A model generated the notes under the pieces. That model was not told the DNA's origin and did not search any database. It was given only the letters and a program-made list of their open reading frames with translations. Positions 18,938 through 27,663 of a stretch of DNA of 64,000 nt are shown piece by piece (within the stretch, counting starts at the first letter, position 1; every line of letters starts with the position of its first letter). The stretch is taken from NCBI RefSeq assembly GCF_017354945.1, contig NZ_CP071503.1:1860001-1924000 (forward strand), read 5' to 3'. The stretch comes from Shewanella avicenniae. Its GTDB lineage: Bacteria > Pseudomonadota > Gammaproteobacteria > Enterobacterales > Shewanellaceae. The translations under genes were made by a program, and so were the position numbers.

Positions 18938-19387
18938 TTAGCGCTGTAAGCGGGCGGCGATTTGGCTATCCAGTGACAAGCGACCGCTGCCTTGAATCGC
19001 CAAGGTCAGTGTGGCGACCATCAGCGCTAACGCATATTCGTAGCCGTTATTGGCAAGGAACAAGCCGTTGTTGATATGTACCGATAGAATCGCAATCAAC
19101 ATGGTAAAGGCTGTGACGATTGCCGCTGGGCGAGTGAGCAACCCAAGTACCAACGCCAGACCACCGAAGAATTCAGCGCTACCTGCCATCAGAGCCATCA
19201 AATAACCTGGGGTCATCCCCATGCTGGCGAGCCATTGGCCTGTACCTTCTAGACCATAACCGCCGAACCAGCCGAATAGCTTTTGTGAGCCGTGCGCGGC
19301 GAGGATAATACCCACAGGTACGCGCAATACGACTGATGCAAAACCGGCATTAGTAGCGAATAGTTTGTTCAATAATTGTGCTTTCAT
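18938..19387 (-). CDS. DoxX family membrane protein (YqjF-like)
   Basis: 149 residues with four membrane helices. The start ATG 19387 follows GGAGAG; the frame extends upstream to 19489 but the added residues are polar and lack a ribosome site. The first helix region (RVPVGIILAAHGSQKLFGWFGG) is the DoxX hallmark. DoxX proteins are small membrane oxidoreductase-associated subunits linked to redox stress and aromatic compounds; the biochemical role is not settled. It is the first gene of the doxX-yqjG-ygiD run and faces the LysR regulator across 143 bp, the likely regulatory region. Confidence 0.88.
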   Translation of the reverse strand: MKAQLLNKLFATNAGFASVVLRVPVGIILAAHGSQKLFGWFGGYGLEGTGQWLASMGMTPGYLMALMAGSAEFFGGLALVLGLLTRPAAIVTAFTMLIAILSVHINNGLFLANNGYEYALALMVATLTLAIQGSGRLSLDSQIAARLQR

Positions 19388-19530
19388 GATCTGCTCTCCA
19401 AAGTTGTTAAAACTGGTTGTTGTCAGGTTTCCCCTTGACGATGGAGATACTTTACTTTGTGACTCTGCGAAGATTAATATGGCTATCAACGCAATATTAT
19501 AAACACAGCATTTATAATTGGTGATTGAGC

Positions 19531-20412
19531 ATGGATAGGATTGATGTACTACGCGCTTTTGTCATGGTGGCGAGTGAAAACAGCTTTACTAAAGCAGCGG
19601 ATAGACTGCAGATCTCACCGCAGTTGGTGAGCAAATATGTGTCTCGGCTAGAAGAGACCGTCGGGATTCGATTAGTCAATCGCACCACCCGCAAAGTACA
19701 CCTCACTGAAGCAGGGCTGCGTTATTTTCAGCGGGCGCAGCAGTTATTAGATGATTTTGATGATTTAGAACATCAGCTAAGTGACCTGCAAGATGATGCG
19801 CGTGGATTATTAAGGATCAGTGCACCAGTTTCATTTTCTACCGCGCACATGGCGCGCTTGTTGACTGATTTTCGTAAAGCCTATCCGCATGTTGATGTCG
19901 ATCTGCAGCTTAATGATCGTAAGGTCGATATTGTCGAAGAGGGCTTTGATATCGCCTTGCGTATCGGCAACTTAAAGAGTTCCTCCCTGATCGCCAAACA
20001 TTTAGCGCCGATCCGCTTGGTCATGTGTGCATCACCTGCCTATTTGGCAGAGTTTGGTACGCCAACCACTGCAGAAGCGCTGCAACAGCATCAGTTTTTA
20101 AGTTATAGCTATATGGAGCGAAATCCCTTGTGGCCGGAGGGGCATGATGCGTTGATCTCCAATAACGGCGATGTGTTAGTGCAAGCTGCAATCGCAGGGG
20201 CGGGCATCACTTTGCAACCCACCTTTATCGCTGGTGATGCATTGGCAGATGGCCGTTTAGTGATCGTGCTACCTGAGTTAGCGCCTGAGCCGCTAGGGCT
20301 TTTCGCGGTTTATCCACATCGCAAGCTGTTAGCCAGTAAAGTGCGCAGCTTTTTGGATTTTGCCGATGGCTATTTTGGCAATCCACCATATTGGGATGCA
20401 AACCTCGTCTAA
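19531..20412 (+). CDS. LysR family transcriptional regulator (CrgA/DmlR-like)
   Basis: 293 residues from ATG 19531 (a TTG two codons upstream is in frame). Residues 1-60 form the LysR winged helix (AFVMVASENSFTKAADRLQIS... RTTRKVHLTEAG), and residues 90-290 the periplasmic-binding-protein-like effector domain of the CrgA/DmlR subgroup. It is divergent from doxX-yqjG-ygiD, the usual layout for a LysR regulator and its target. By analogy with E. coli, where a LysR protein (YhaJ) controls yqjF in response to aromatic breakdown products, this protein may sense quinones or aromatics; it is not a close YhaJ relative, so the parallel is contextual. Confidence 0.88.
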   Translation: MDRIDVLRAFVMVASENSFTKAADRLQISPQLVSKYVSRLEETVGIRLVNRTTRKVHLTEAGLRYFQRAQQLLDDFDDLEHQLSDLQDDARGLLRISAPVSFSTAHMARLLTDFRKAYPHVDVDLQLNDRKVDIVEEGFDIALRIGNLKSSSLIAKHLAPIRLVMCASPAYLAEFGTPTTAEALQQHQFLSYSYMERNPLWPEGHDALISNNGDVLVQAAIAGAGITLQPTFIAGDALADGRLVIVLPELAPEPLGLFAVYPHRKLLASKVRSFLDFADGYFGNPPYWDANLV

Positions 20413-20738
20413 ACCATCATGCATTACCTTGCCGCTGTGGTGCCCACTTTCTTTGCATACGTGGGCATACTTTCTATGACATCTTATAAGGTGTCAGCGT
20501 CTGCTTCGTTAAACGCGCGTCATTTCCTTCCTCTTGGCTTATCAAGAATAGTCCCATCTGCTATCAGGGCTATCGATAATTTCGTTACAATAACACGCTG
20601 ATTTTAATTTGAATTTAATCATGAATGGCTAGATTCGAGGCCATTTGATCGATAAATGTGAATCGCGCGCTATTATTGTATGGCAATTGTTTCGTGCGCA
20701 TATTTTCGCTATTTAGCAATGCTTAAAAAGGACGCCTA
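20413..20738. other. Intergenic region upstream of the RND efflux operon
   Basis: No gene seen. A hairpin TGCCCAC/GTGGGCA with a 13-base loop (about 20443-20470) follows the LysR gene and may terminate it. The promoter of the efflux operon must lie to the right; AAGGAC precedes the ATG at 20739. I see no clear operator. Confidence 0.4.
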
Positions 20739-21770
20739 ATGCCCACCGCCTTGACTCGTCAGTATTTGCCTGCAGGATTGGCTGCTATCTCTTTGCTGTT
20801 TTCCACAATTAGTTTAGCTGCCGCGCCTGCGAAACGAGTCGTCGTTCAACCCGTCACCTTTGAACATGAAATCACTCGAGTCGATGTGGTCGGCACTGCT
20901 GAAGCAGATAAATCAGTCGTGCTGTATCCAGCGGTTGCAGAACGGGTAGTTGAGGTGAATTTTAAGCCCGGTGATAAAGTGGTAGAAGGACAAGCGCTGG
21001 TAAAACTCTATGCTCAGCGCCAGCAAGTGGCGGTTGAGCGGGCGCAAATCCAATTGGCCGATGCTGAACGCACCGTAAAAAGATTGACCAATATTCGCCA
21101 GCAAGGTGCGGTGCCTCAAACCGATCTTGATGATGCCATCACGCTGCGTGACTTGGCCAAAGTGTCGCTCGAAGAGGCGCAAGTGGCGTTGGAAGAGCGT
21201 ATTGTGCGCGCGCCATTCAGTGGCTATGTTGGTTTAACTGATGTTGAGGTGGGCGATCGCTTGAGCATCAATACGCCCATCACCAGTATTGATAGCCGTG
21301 CCGCCTTGTATGTGAATTTTCAAGCCCCAGAAACCGCCTTTAACCTATTAGCTTCAAACGCGGAAATTGTGCTCCGCCCTTGGAATAACCGCGCTGAATT
21401 ATTGCCTGCTACTATCGCGCAGCTGGACTCTCGGGTTGATGCCACCAGCCGCACCATTCGTGCTCGAGCCCTGATTGATAATCGGCAAGATCACTATCGC
21501 CCAGGGATGAGCTTTCGAGTGAGCTTGCAGATTGTCGGCGATGAGTATGCCCGTATTCCTGAAGCCGCCTTATCGTGGGGAGCTACCGGTGCCTATGTGT
21601 GGGTAGTAGAAAATCAGCAGGCAAAGCGGGTTGATATTCAGATCCAGCAACGTCTCAAAGGCCGAATTTTGGTGGCGGGCGAGTTAACCAGCACCACCCC
21701 GCTGATTATTGAAGGCATCCAAAACTTGCGCGAGGGGCAAACGGTGACGGTCGTTGAGGAGCAGTTCTAA
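20739..21770 (+). CDS. RND efflux periplasmic adaptor (membrane fusion protein)
   Basis: 343 residues with a signal peptide or N-terminal anchor (residues 1-28). The order is that of HlyD/AcrA adaptors: barrel-sandwich half (VVLYPAVAERVVEVNFKPGDKVVEGQALVKL), alpha hairpin (about 85-145), second lipoyl half (IVRAPFSGYVGLTDVEVGDRL), beta-barrel and membrane-proximal domain. It bridges the inner-membrane pump and an outer-membrane channel. The stop codon overlaps the pump start by one base (TAATG), so the two are translationally coupled. No outer-membrane factor gene is present, so the pump probably uses a TolC-like channel encoded elsewhere. Confidence 0.93.
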   Translation: MPTALTRQYLPAGLAAISLLFSTISLAAAPAKRVVVQPVTFEHEITRVDVVGTAEADKSVVLYPAVAERVVEVNFKPGDKVVEGQALVKLYAQRQQVAVERAQIQLADAERTVKRLTNIRQQGAVPQTDLDDAITLRDLAKVSLEEAQVALEERIVRAPFSGYVGLTDVEVGDRLSINTPITSIDSRAALYVNFQAPETAFNLLASNAEIVLRPWNNRAELLPATIAQLDSRVDATSRTIRARALIDNRQDHYRPGMSFRVSLQIVGDEYARIPEAALSWGATGAYVWVVENQQAKRVDIQIQQRLKGRILVAGELTSTTPLIIEGIQNLREGQTVTVVEEQF

Positions 21771-24700
21771 TGAGCCTGCAACATTACCTGCAAACCAGCG
21801 ATTTGCCTTCATTATCGATTCGCCGCCCGGTGCTGGTGGTGGTGCTTAATTTGTTAATCATTATTGCAGGTTTTGCCGCAATTAATGGCGTTGAAGTGCG
21901 TGAACTGCCCGATGTCGACCGCCCAATTGTTACGGTGCGAGCGAATTTTCCCGGCGGTTCTCCTGAAACCGTTGATACTGAAGTCACCAGTATTTTGGAA
22001 GGCGCAGCTGCGCGGGTAAGCGGTGTTAAAAGCATTCGCGCCCAAAGCGAAGAAGGCAATGCGCGGGTTGTGGTGGAGTTCCGCCCCGGGGTTGATTTGG
22101 ATAATGCCGCCAATGAAACGCGCGAGTCCGTCAGTCGCGTGCAGCGCGAGTTACCCGACGATGTTGAGCAACTTTCCATTATCAAGGCGGATAATGACGC
22201 CACTAGCGCTGTTAGCCTCGCAATTTCGAGCGACGAATTAGAGCTAGAAGAACTCACCGAAGTGGTAGATGTGGATTTAGCGCCACAGTTCCTCAGTATT
22301 CCCGGTGTTGCGGACGTGCGGCTCAACGGCGACCGCGAGCGGGTATTACGGGTGATGTTAGATCCGCTGCGTCTAACCAGTTTTCATCTGTCGGTCACCG
22401 ATGTGGCCAACGTGTTGGAACAAGCCCCTTTTGATGTGCCCGCAGGCAGTTTGCGTTCGACCGACCAACAATTGATTGTGCGTGCCGATGCTACCTCGGT
22501 AACGGCTGAGCAGGTGGAGAATATTGTCGTGAGGGGGGATATCCGCATTGGCGATGTCGCCTCAGTCTACTTTGGCCCAGCTGATGCGAACTCGATCGTC
22601 CGGTTGGATGGTAAGCCGATCATCGGTGTCGAAATCATTCGGCAAGCACGCTCGAATACCATTGAAATCTCTGATGAAGTGTTGGCGATGGTGGAGCGGC
22701 TCAAGACGCGCTTCCCCAAGTTACAAATTGAAGTGACCTCAGACGACGCCAAGTTTATTCGGGACTCAGTCAAAGAGGTGATCACCAGTTTGGTACTCAC
22801 CGTGCTGCTGGTAATTCTAACCTTGTGGATTTTTATCGGCTCGTGGCGAGCCACCATCGTGCCCGCGTTATCGATTCCCGTGGCATTAATCGGTTCAATT
22901 GCGATCATCTGGATGCTGGGTTTTTCAATCAACATCTTGACCTTGTTGGCGTTGGTGTTGGCAACTGGTCTGATTGTGGATGACGCAATCGTGGTGTCTG
23001 AAAACGTTCAGCGGCGCCGCTCGATGGGTCTGGGCGCTCGCGCTGCTGCTGTGGTCGGTAGTCGCGAGGTGTTTTTTGCAGTGGTGGCGACAACTGCGGT
23101 ATTGGCCGCAGTGTTTATCCCGATCGCGTTTTTGCCATCAACTGCAGGGCGATTGTTCCGTGAATTTGGGGGGGTGCTTGCGGGGGCGGTGATTATCTCT
23201 TCCTTTGTCGCCTTATCACTGGTGCCTGCGCTCACCGCACGGTTGCCGAAGGGCAAGCAAGATAAAACCAGCTTATTTGGTCGTATTGGCCACAAGCTGC
23301 TCAATGGCTATCAAGCAAGCCTTCACTGGGTGCTTAATCATGCGTGGTTGGCATTCTTTGCTTCTGTTTTGGCCGCTGCTGGCGCTGCGATGTTGTATAC
23401 CCAACTGCAAAATGAACTGCTGCCGACGGAAGATCGCGGCACGATTCGGATTTTTGCTCGTGGCCCCGACGGTGTTGGCTTGAATTATATGGAACGCCAA
23501 GCGCGCAAAATGGAAGATATTTTGCTGCCCTATGTGGATAAAGGTGAAATTGATTCGCTGTATTCTGTGGTGGGTCAGTGGGACCCCAACATTGTGTTTA
23601 TCACCGCGCCTTTAAAGCACTGGGATGAACGTGATGAGTCACAGCAAGATATTATCGATAAAATTCGTGGTCCTTTGGGCGCGATCCCTGGCGCGCCAGC
23701 ACGCGCCTTTGGTGCCAACAGTCTTAATTTACGCGGTCAAGGCGGCGGGTTGCAGTTGGCGCTGACCGGAGAAGATTATGCTGGCATTTACCAAGCGGCG
23801 CTGAATTTCAGCCGTGAGATTGAGCAAAACCTGCCGCAGCTAGGGACGCCTGACATTGGCTATAAACCAACGCAACCGCAGTTAAGAGTGAACATTGATC
23901 GCCGTCGTGCTGAAGAGCTCGGTGTGCCGTTGCGGGTTATCTCATCCACGCTACGGGTAGCGATTAACGGTGATGATATTGCCGATCTGAACGTCGGCGA
24001 CCAGTCAATTCCCATCATGCTGCAAGCTCATAGTGGCGCCATAAACGACCCTAGCGATTTGTCGAATCTGTATGTTGGTTCGCAATCTGGGCAATTGGTG
24101 CCCTTATCGAGTTTGGCGACCATTTCGGAAGAGGGTGTTGCCGCCGAACTTAACCGCCACGCCCAGCGACGGGCCATCACCATCGAGATGGATTTGCCGG
24201 ATGAGTTGCCGCTGGATCAAGCAGTGATGCAGCTGCGCGAACTAGCGGATCGTACCTTACCAGATAACATAGGGATGCTGTTTTTAGGTGAAGCGCTGAC
24301 CTTTGAAGAAACCGCTCATGAAGTGATGCTGACTTATCTGTTGGCCTTCGTGATTGTCTTGCTGGTGCTGGCGGCGCAATTTGAAAGTGTTAACAGCGCC
24401 ATTGTGGTGATGTTAACCGTGCCTTTTGGAATTGCGGCGGCACTGTTAGCGCTATATCTCACCAATACCTCAATTAATATCTATTCGCAGATTGGCTTAG
24501 TGATGTTGATTGGTTTGTTGGCGAAAAACTCGATTTTGCTGGTGGAGTTTGCTGACCAACTGCGCGATCAAGGCTTGGCTGTACGAGAGGCCGTTGAAAA
24601 AGCGGCAAAAATTCGGTTACGCGCCATTGCAATGACCTTGTTCTCCACCATTCTCGGCGGTCTACCGCTTATTCTCTCAACTGGCGCAGGGGCTGAGGCT

Positions 24701-24871
24701 CGCAATGCTATCGGTTGGGTAGTGTTCGGTGGATTAGGAATTGCGGTGGTATTTACCTTGTACCTGACGCCAGTACTGTATTTAGCGCTCGCACGGTTTA
24801 CCAAACCGCGTGCAGATGAAAGCAAACGCTTAGCGCAAGAGCTTAGCGAAGTGACTGATATCGGGCACTAA
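21770..24871 (+). CDS. RND efflux inner-membrane transporter (HAE1/AcrB-like)
   Basis: 1033 residues, the usual size. The two repeats each have one helix, a large periplasmic porter/docking domain and five further helices. Asp404 and Asp405 in GLIVDDAIVV correspond to the proton-relay pair of AcrB (Asp407/Asp408); the second-half motif GLLAKNSILLVEF supplies the conserved Lys. The porter region contains GGSPETVDTEVT and the docking region LNLRGQGGG. It exports hydrophobic or amphiphilic compounds by proton antiport; substrates cannot be read from sequence. It is the second gene of a two-gene operon closed by the terminator at 24912-24944. Confidence 0.94.
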   Translation: MSLQHYLQTSDLPSLSIRRPVLVVVLNLLIIIAGFAAINGVEVRELPDVDRPIVTVRANFPGGSPETVDTEVTSILEGAAARVSGVKSIRAQSEEGNARVVVEFRPGVDLDNAANETRESVSRVQRELPDDVEQLSIIKADNDATSAVSLAISSDELELEELTEVVDVDLAPQFLSIPGVADVRLNGDRERVLRVMLDPLRLTSFHLSVTDVANVLEQAPFDVPAGSLRSTDQQLIVRADATSVTAEQVENIVVRGDIRIGDVASVYFGPADANSIVRLDGKPIIGVEIIRQARSNTIEISDEVLAMVERLKTRFPKLQIEVTSDDAKFIRDSVKEVITSLVLTVLLVILTLWIFIGSWRATIVPALSIPVALIGSIAIIWMLGFSINILTLLALVLATGLIVDDAIVVSENVQRRRSMGLGARAAAVVGSREVFFAVVATTAVLAAVFIPIAFLPSTAGRLFREFGGVLAGAVIISSFVALSLVPALTARLPKGKQDKTSLFGRIGHKLLNGYQASLHWVLNHAWLAFFASVLAAAGAAMLYTQLQNELLPTEDRGTIRIFARGPDGVGLNYMERQARKMEDILLPYVDKGEIDSLYSVVGQWDPNIVFITAPLKHWDERDESQQDIIDKIRGPLGAIPGAPARAFGANSLNLRGQGGGLQLALTGEDYAGIYQAALNFSREIEQNLPQLGTPDIGYKPTQPQLRVNIDRRRAEELGVPLRVISSTLRVAINGDDIADLNVGDQSIPIMLQAHSGAINDPSDLSNLYVGSQSGQLVPLSSLATISEEGVAAELNRHAQRRAITIEMDLPDELPLDQAVMQLRELADRTLPDNIGMLFLGEALTFEETAHEVMLTYLLAFVIVLLVLAAQFESVNSAIVVMLTVPFGIAAALLALYLTNTSINIYSQIGLVMLIGLLAKNSILLVEFADQLRDQGLAVREAVEKAAKIRLRAIAMTLFSTILGGLPLILSTGAGAEARNAIGWVVFGGLGIAVVFTLYLTPVLYLALARFTKPRADESKRLAQELSEVTDIGH

Positions 24872-24911
24872 TTCTGAGCGTTTTCATATTGTAGATCGTA
24901 TCGTTTTTACC

Positions 24912-24944
24912 AAGGGCTTGCCGAGTAATCAGCAAGCCCTTTTT
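24912..24944 (+). terminator. Rho-independent terminator of the RND operon
   Basis: AAGGGCTTGC pairs with GCAAGCCCTT around loop CGAGTAATCA, with five T at the end. The rest of the 317-bp gap (24945-25188) is AT-rich with a purine-rich stretch (GGGGCTGCGGAGGAG, about 25125-25140) before the chemoreceptor gene; I found no match to a c-di-GMP riboswitch. Confidence 0.88.
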
Positions 24945-25188
24945 GTATGGATTCCTTGCTGCTGGCTATTCATAGTGCCCAATAGCGCTCTCGTTTTATC
25001 GCCGTTTTTGTTAACTCTGAATGGTTTAAAAAACACATAATTGTAGCTGCTGAGCTAATGTTTTGTTCGCTAAATAAGATTTTTTCATTCGACGTTGAAA
25101 CTTGACGATGATCACTAATACTTAAGGGGCTGCGGAGGAGAACTCAGCGAAGTCGCAGGGAAACTAATTTGAATGGATCAAGACTATT

Positions 25189-26742
25189 ATGCGAAAAAAT
25201 CTACCCGTGACGGATCGAGAACGAACATTCAGCCCTGATGAAAAACTTATTTCGGTCACTGATACCGAAGGCAAGATCCTAGAGTGTAACGATGCATTCG
25301 TCGCAATTAGTGGTTACGCCAAAGAGGAACTGATTGGCCAACCCCACAACCTCATTCGCCACCCCGATATGCCACCTGCCGCTTTCCGTAATATGTGGGA
25401 GTATTTAAAGGCTGGTAAACCATGGATGGGTATCGTTAAAAATCGCTGCAAAAATGGTGATTACTACTGGGTGAATGCCTATGTCACCCCAATGACAGAC
25501 AACGGCAAAGTCATTGGTTACCAGTCTGTTCGCGTGGTTCCAAAGCGTGAAGATGTTGAGCGATGCATTAAACTTTACGCCAAGTTAAACAGTGGCAAAG
25601 GGTTAAAAAAGCCACGCTTAATGAGCCCTGAAAATGTGTTTATTATTGCTGCAACAGCCCTTTGTGGCGCACTGTTTCTACTCAATTTTGATCGCTTATC
25701 AGAAGAGCTGCTGGTGGTCGCGATTGTGATCTACGCAATTTGGAGTTCGCAATCAAAACGCAACGTATACAAAGATCTGTTGGAGCTGCTGGATGGCAGT
25801 TTCCAAGATCCATTAGCGATTCAATGCTACACAGATCAACGGCAAAAATTGGGTGCAATCAAAGTCGCCATTTTAAGTGAGCGAGCCCATCTCAATACAG
25901 TGCTGACTCGCATGGAGCATGCGTCGACCTTGATGGCGTCTGAAACCTGTTCGTCGGTAGAGTTGACCCGTAGAATTCATCACCAACTTGAATCTCAACA
26001 TCTTGAGACCGAACAAGTTGCCACGGCGATGAACCAAATGACCACCACGATTACCGAAATTTCTCGCCATGTGAATGAAACGTCAATGCGGGTCAATAAG
26101 TCCACTGAGTTAGCCGAGCAGGTTAAAGATGTTGCGTCTTCGACCAGCGATGCTATTGCACAGTTGAGTGGTACCGTCGATGACATCAGTCGCTCGGTTG
26201 CCAGCGTGTCAGCGCAAACCGACAAAATTGCCACCGTAGCGCAGATGATCCAACAGATTGCCGAACAGACCAACCTATTGGCGCTGAATGCGGCGATTGA
26301 GGCTGCGCGTGCCGGGGAACAAGGACGCGGTTTTGCAGTTGTTGCGGATGAGGTGCGCTCGTTAGCCAGTCGAACCCAAGAATCTACCAAGGAGATCCAC
26401 GACATCATTCAGGAGCTTGGTACACGCGCTGCGCGAGCGGTTACGGTGGCTGAACAAGGGCAAGGCGGCGCACAGCTAGGTTTGGAACGGGTTAAACAGA
26501 GCGAGCAGTTGCTTGTGGGTATATCCGATGAACTTGGTGTTATCGCCTCAATGTCGACCCAAATGGCGGCGGCGGTAGACGAACAAGCCCATGTATCTGA
26601 AGACATCAATCGACAAATCACTAATATTTCCAACTTGGCGTTTAGTAGCCAAGAAAATGCTGGTGAGGCCTCAAATAGCATTAAAAACCTGCAAACGGTA
26701 GCTGAAAACTTGATAGAAATCGTCCGGCGCTTTAAACGCTAA
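25189..26742 (+). CDS. Aer-like PAS-domain methyl-accepting chemotaxis protein
   Basis: 517 residues. The N-terminal PAS domain (about 15-120) carries the signature [13 protein letters not shown] and [15 protein letters not shown], nearly identical to the FAD-binding PAS of E. coli Aer, so it probably senses cellular redox or oxygen through FAD from the cytoplasm. A short hydrophobic hairpin (about 145-185) anchors it without a periplasmic domain. HAMP-like and coiled-coil signalling regions follow, with the conserved receptor tip [20 protein letters not shown] near residues 363-382. There is no C-terminal NWETF-type pentapeptide; it ends in RRFKR. Single gene, closed by a hairpin at 26761-26783. 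Confidence 0.92.
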   Translation: MRKNLPVTDRERTFSPDEKLISVTDTEGKILECNDAFVAISGYAKEELIGQPHNLIRHPDMPPAAFRNMWEYLKAGKPWMGIVKNRCKNGDYYWVNAYVTPMTDNGKVIGYQSVRVVPKREDVERCIKLYAKLNSGKGLKKPRLMSPENVFIIAATALCGALFLLNFDRLSEELLVVAIVIYAIWSSQSKRNVYKDLLELLDGSFQDPLAIQCYTDQRQKLGAIKVAILSERAHLNTVLTRMEHASTLMASETCSSVELTRRIHHQLESQHLETEQVATAMNQMTTTITEISRHVNETSMRVNKSTELAEQVKDVASSTSDAIAQLSGTVDDISRSVASVSAQTDKIATVAQMIQQIAEQTNLLALNAAIEAARAGEQGRGFAVVADEVRSLASRTQESTKEIHDIIQELGTRAARAVTVAEQGQGGAQLGLERVKQSEQLLVGISDELGVIASMSTQMAAAVDEQAHVSEDINRQITNISNLAFSSQENAGEASNSIKNLQTVAENLIEIVRRFKR

Positions 26743-26760
26743 CCCGTTAGTCCATTGAAA

Positions 26761-26783
26761 AAGGCTCCGGTTGGAGCTTTTTT
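26761..26783 (+). terminator. Terminator after the Aer-like receptor gene
   Basis: AAGGCTCC pairs with GGAGCTTT (one G-T pair) around GGTT, followed by a run of T. Confidence 0.75.
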
Positions 26784-26836
26784 CTTGTCATCGCTTTATG
26801 TCATGATGGCAATCAAACTTACTCACCTAAATCGCT

Positions 26837-27616
26837 TTGTTAGCAAACTCTCATTATCTTCGTTCCGGCCCCGATTATCGTTTTGATGAGCCAGCAGATT
26901 TTATTCAAATCCGCGATACGTTTGGTTTTGCTGCGGTACGTATCGGTAAGTGGGTCACTAATGAAGAGGCACAAAAGGCGGCAAATCTTTTATTTGATGC
27001 ATTGGCCGACTTAGCCTTTGTGCTTAATGTGCCGCCACAGACCCTTGGGCTAAGGCAAAAGCTTAATTTGGATTTCGGCATCGGTGGCACTCAAGGGGTA
27101 CAAGCGCATTATGCGCCGCAAACTAAAACCTTGGCGTTAGCAAAAAATGCAGGCGCGGGGGCGTTAGCGCATGAGTTTTGGCACGCACTTGATCATCATC
27201 TGGCGCAGACTGCGTTTACAGACTCGCCGTTACGACTCAGCCAAATCTGCTTTGCTTCCGAGTTATGGCTAAACGATACGCCATTGCGTCCACATCCGTT
27301 AAATCAACAGCTGCAACAGTTGTTAAAAGTGATGTTGCTTGACGCTGGTGGTGATGAGCCGAATGCTTTTGTCCGCAATGCTGTGTCGTTAGACAAGCAG
27401 ATTAAACGCTACTATTTTGCCATGCCAACTGAGTTAGGCGCGCGGGCTTTTGAAGCGGCGATAGAGAGTGCTGGTACTATTATCAATCGCTATTTGGTGG
27501 ATGGCACCCGCAAACAGGATGAGCAAACCCGATTGGCCTATCCAGATGCAGAGCATCGGCAGCACATTTTGCAGGCGCTACAGCAGTACTTCCATTGCCT
27601 TGCTGCATACTTGTAA
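26837..27616 (+). CDS. CLCA_X family protein, putative zinc metallopeptidase
   Basis: 259 residues. The clear motif is HEFWHALDHH at 112-121 (HExxHxxDH type), preceded by KTLALAKNAGAGALA, a pattern of the CLCA_X family known from Shewanella and Vibrio. His112, Glu113 and His116 would form a gluzincin/metzincin-like site. Function is unknown; the motif suggests a peptidase. No signal peptide is visible. The annotated start is TTG 26837 without a good ribosome site, so the first residues are uncertain. The downstream DUF3857 gene begins 47 bases later on the same strand and may be co-transcribed. Confidence 0.75.
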   Translation: MLANSHYLRSGPDYRFDEPADFIQIRDTFGFAAVRIGKWVTNEEAQKAANLLFDALADLAFVLNVPPQTLGLRQKLNLDFGIGGTQGVQAHYAPQTKTLALAKNAGAGALAHEFWHALDHHLAQTAFTDSPLRLSQICFASELWLNDTPLRPHPLNQQLQQLLKVMLLDAGGDEPNAFVRNAVSLDKQIKRYYFAMPTELGARAFEAAIESAGTIINRYLVDGTRKQDEQTRLAYPDAEHRQHILQALQQYFHCLAAYL

Positions 27617-27663
27617 TGCGGCTAGGCACGATATGGCGGCAAGTAAATACGGATATTAACTGA

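Noticed and set aside
20419..20601. 60-codon plus-strand frame after the LysR gene
   Set aside because: No ribosome site and no resemblance to a known protein; overlaps a hairpin likely to end the LysR transcript.
25100..25188. Purine-rich leader of the chemoreceptor gene as a c-di-GMP riboswitch
   Set aside because: Shewanella has such riboswitches, but the conserved GEMM core segments are not present here.
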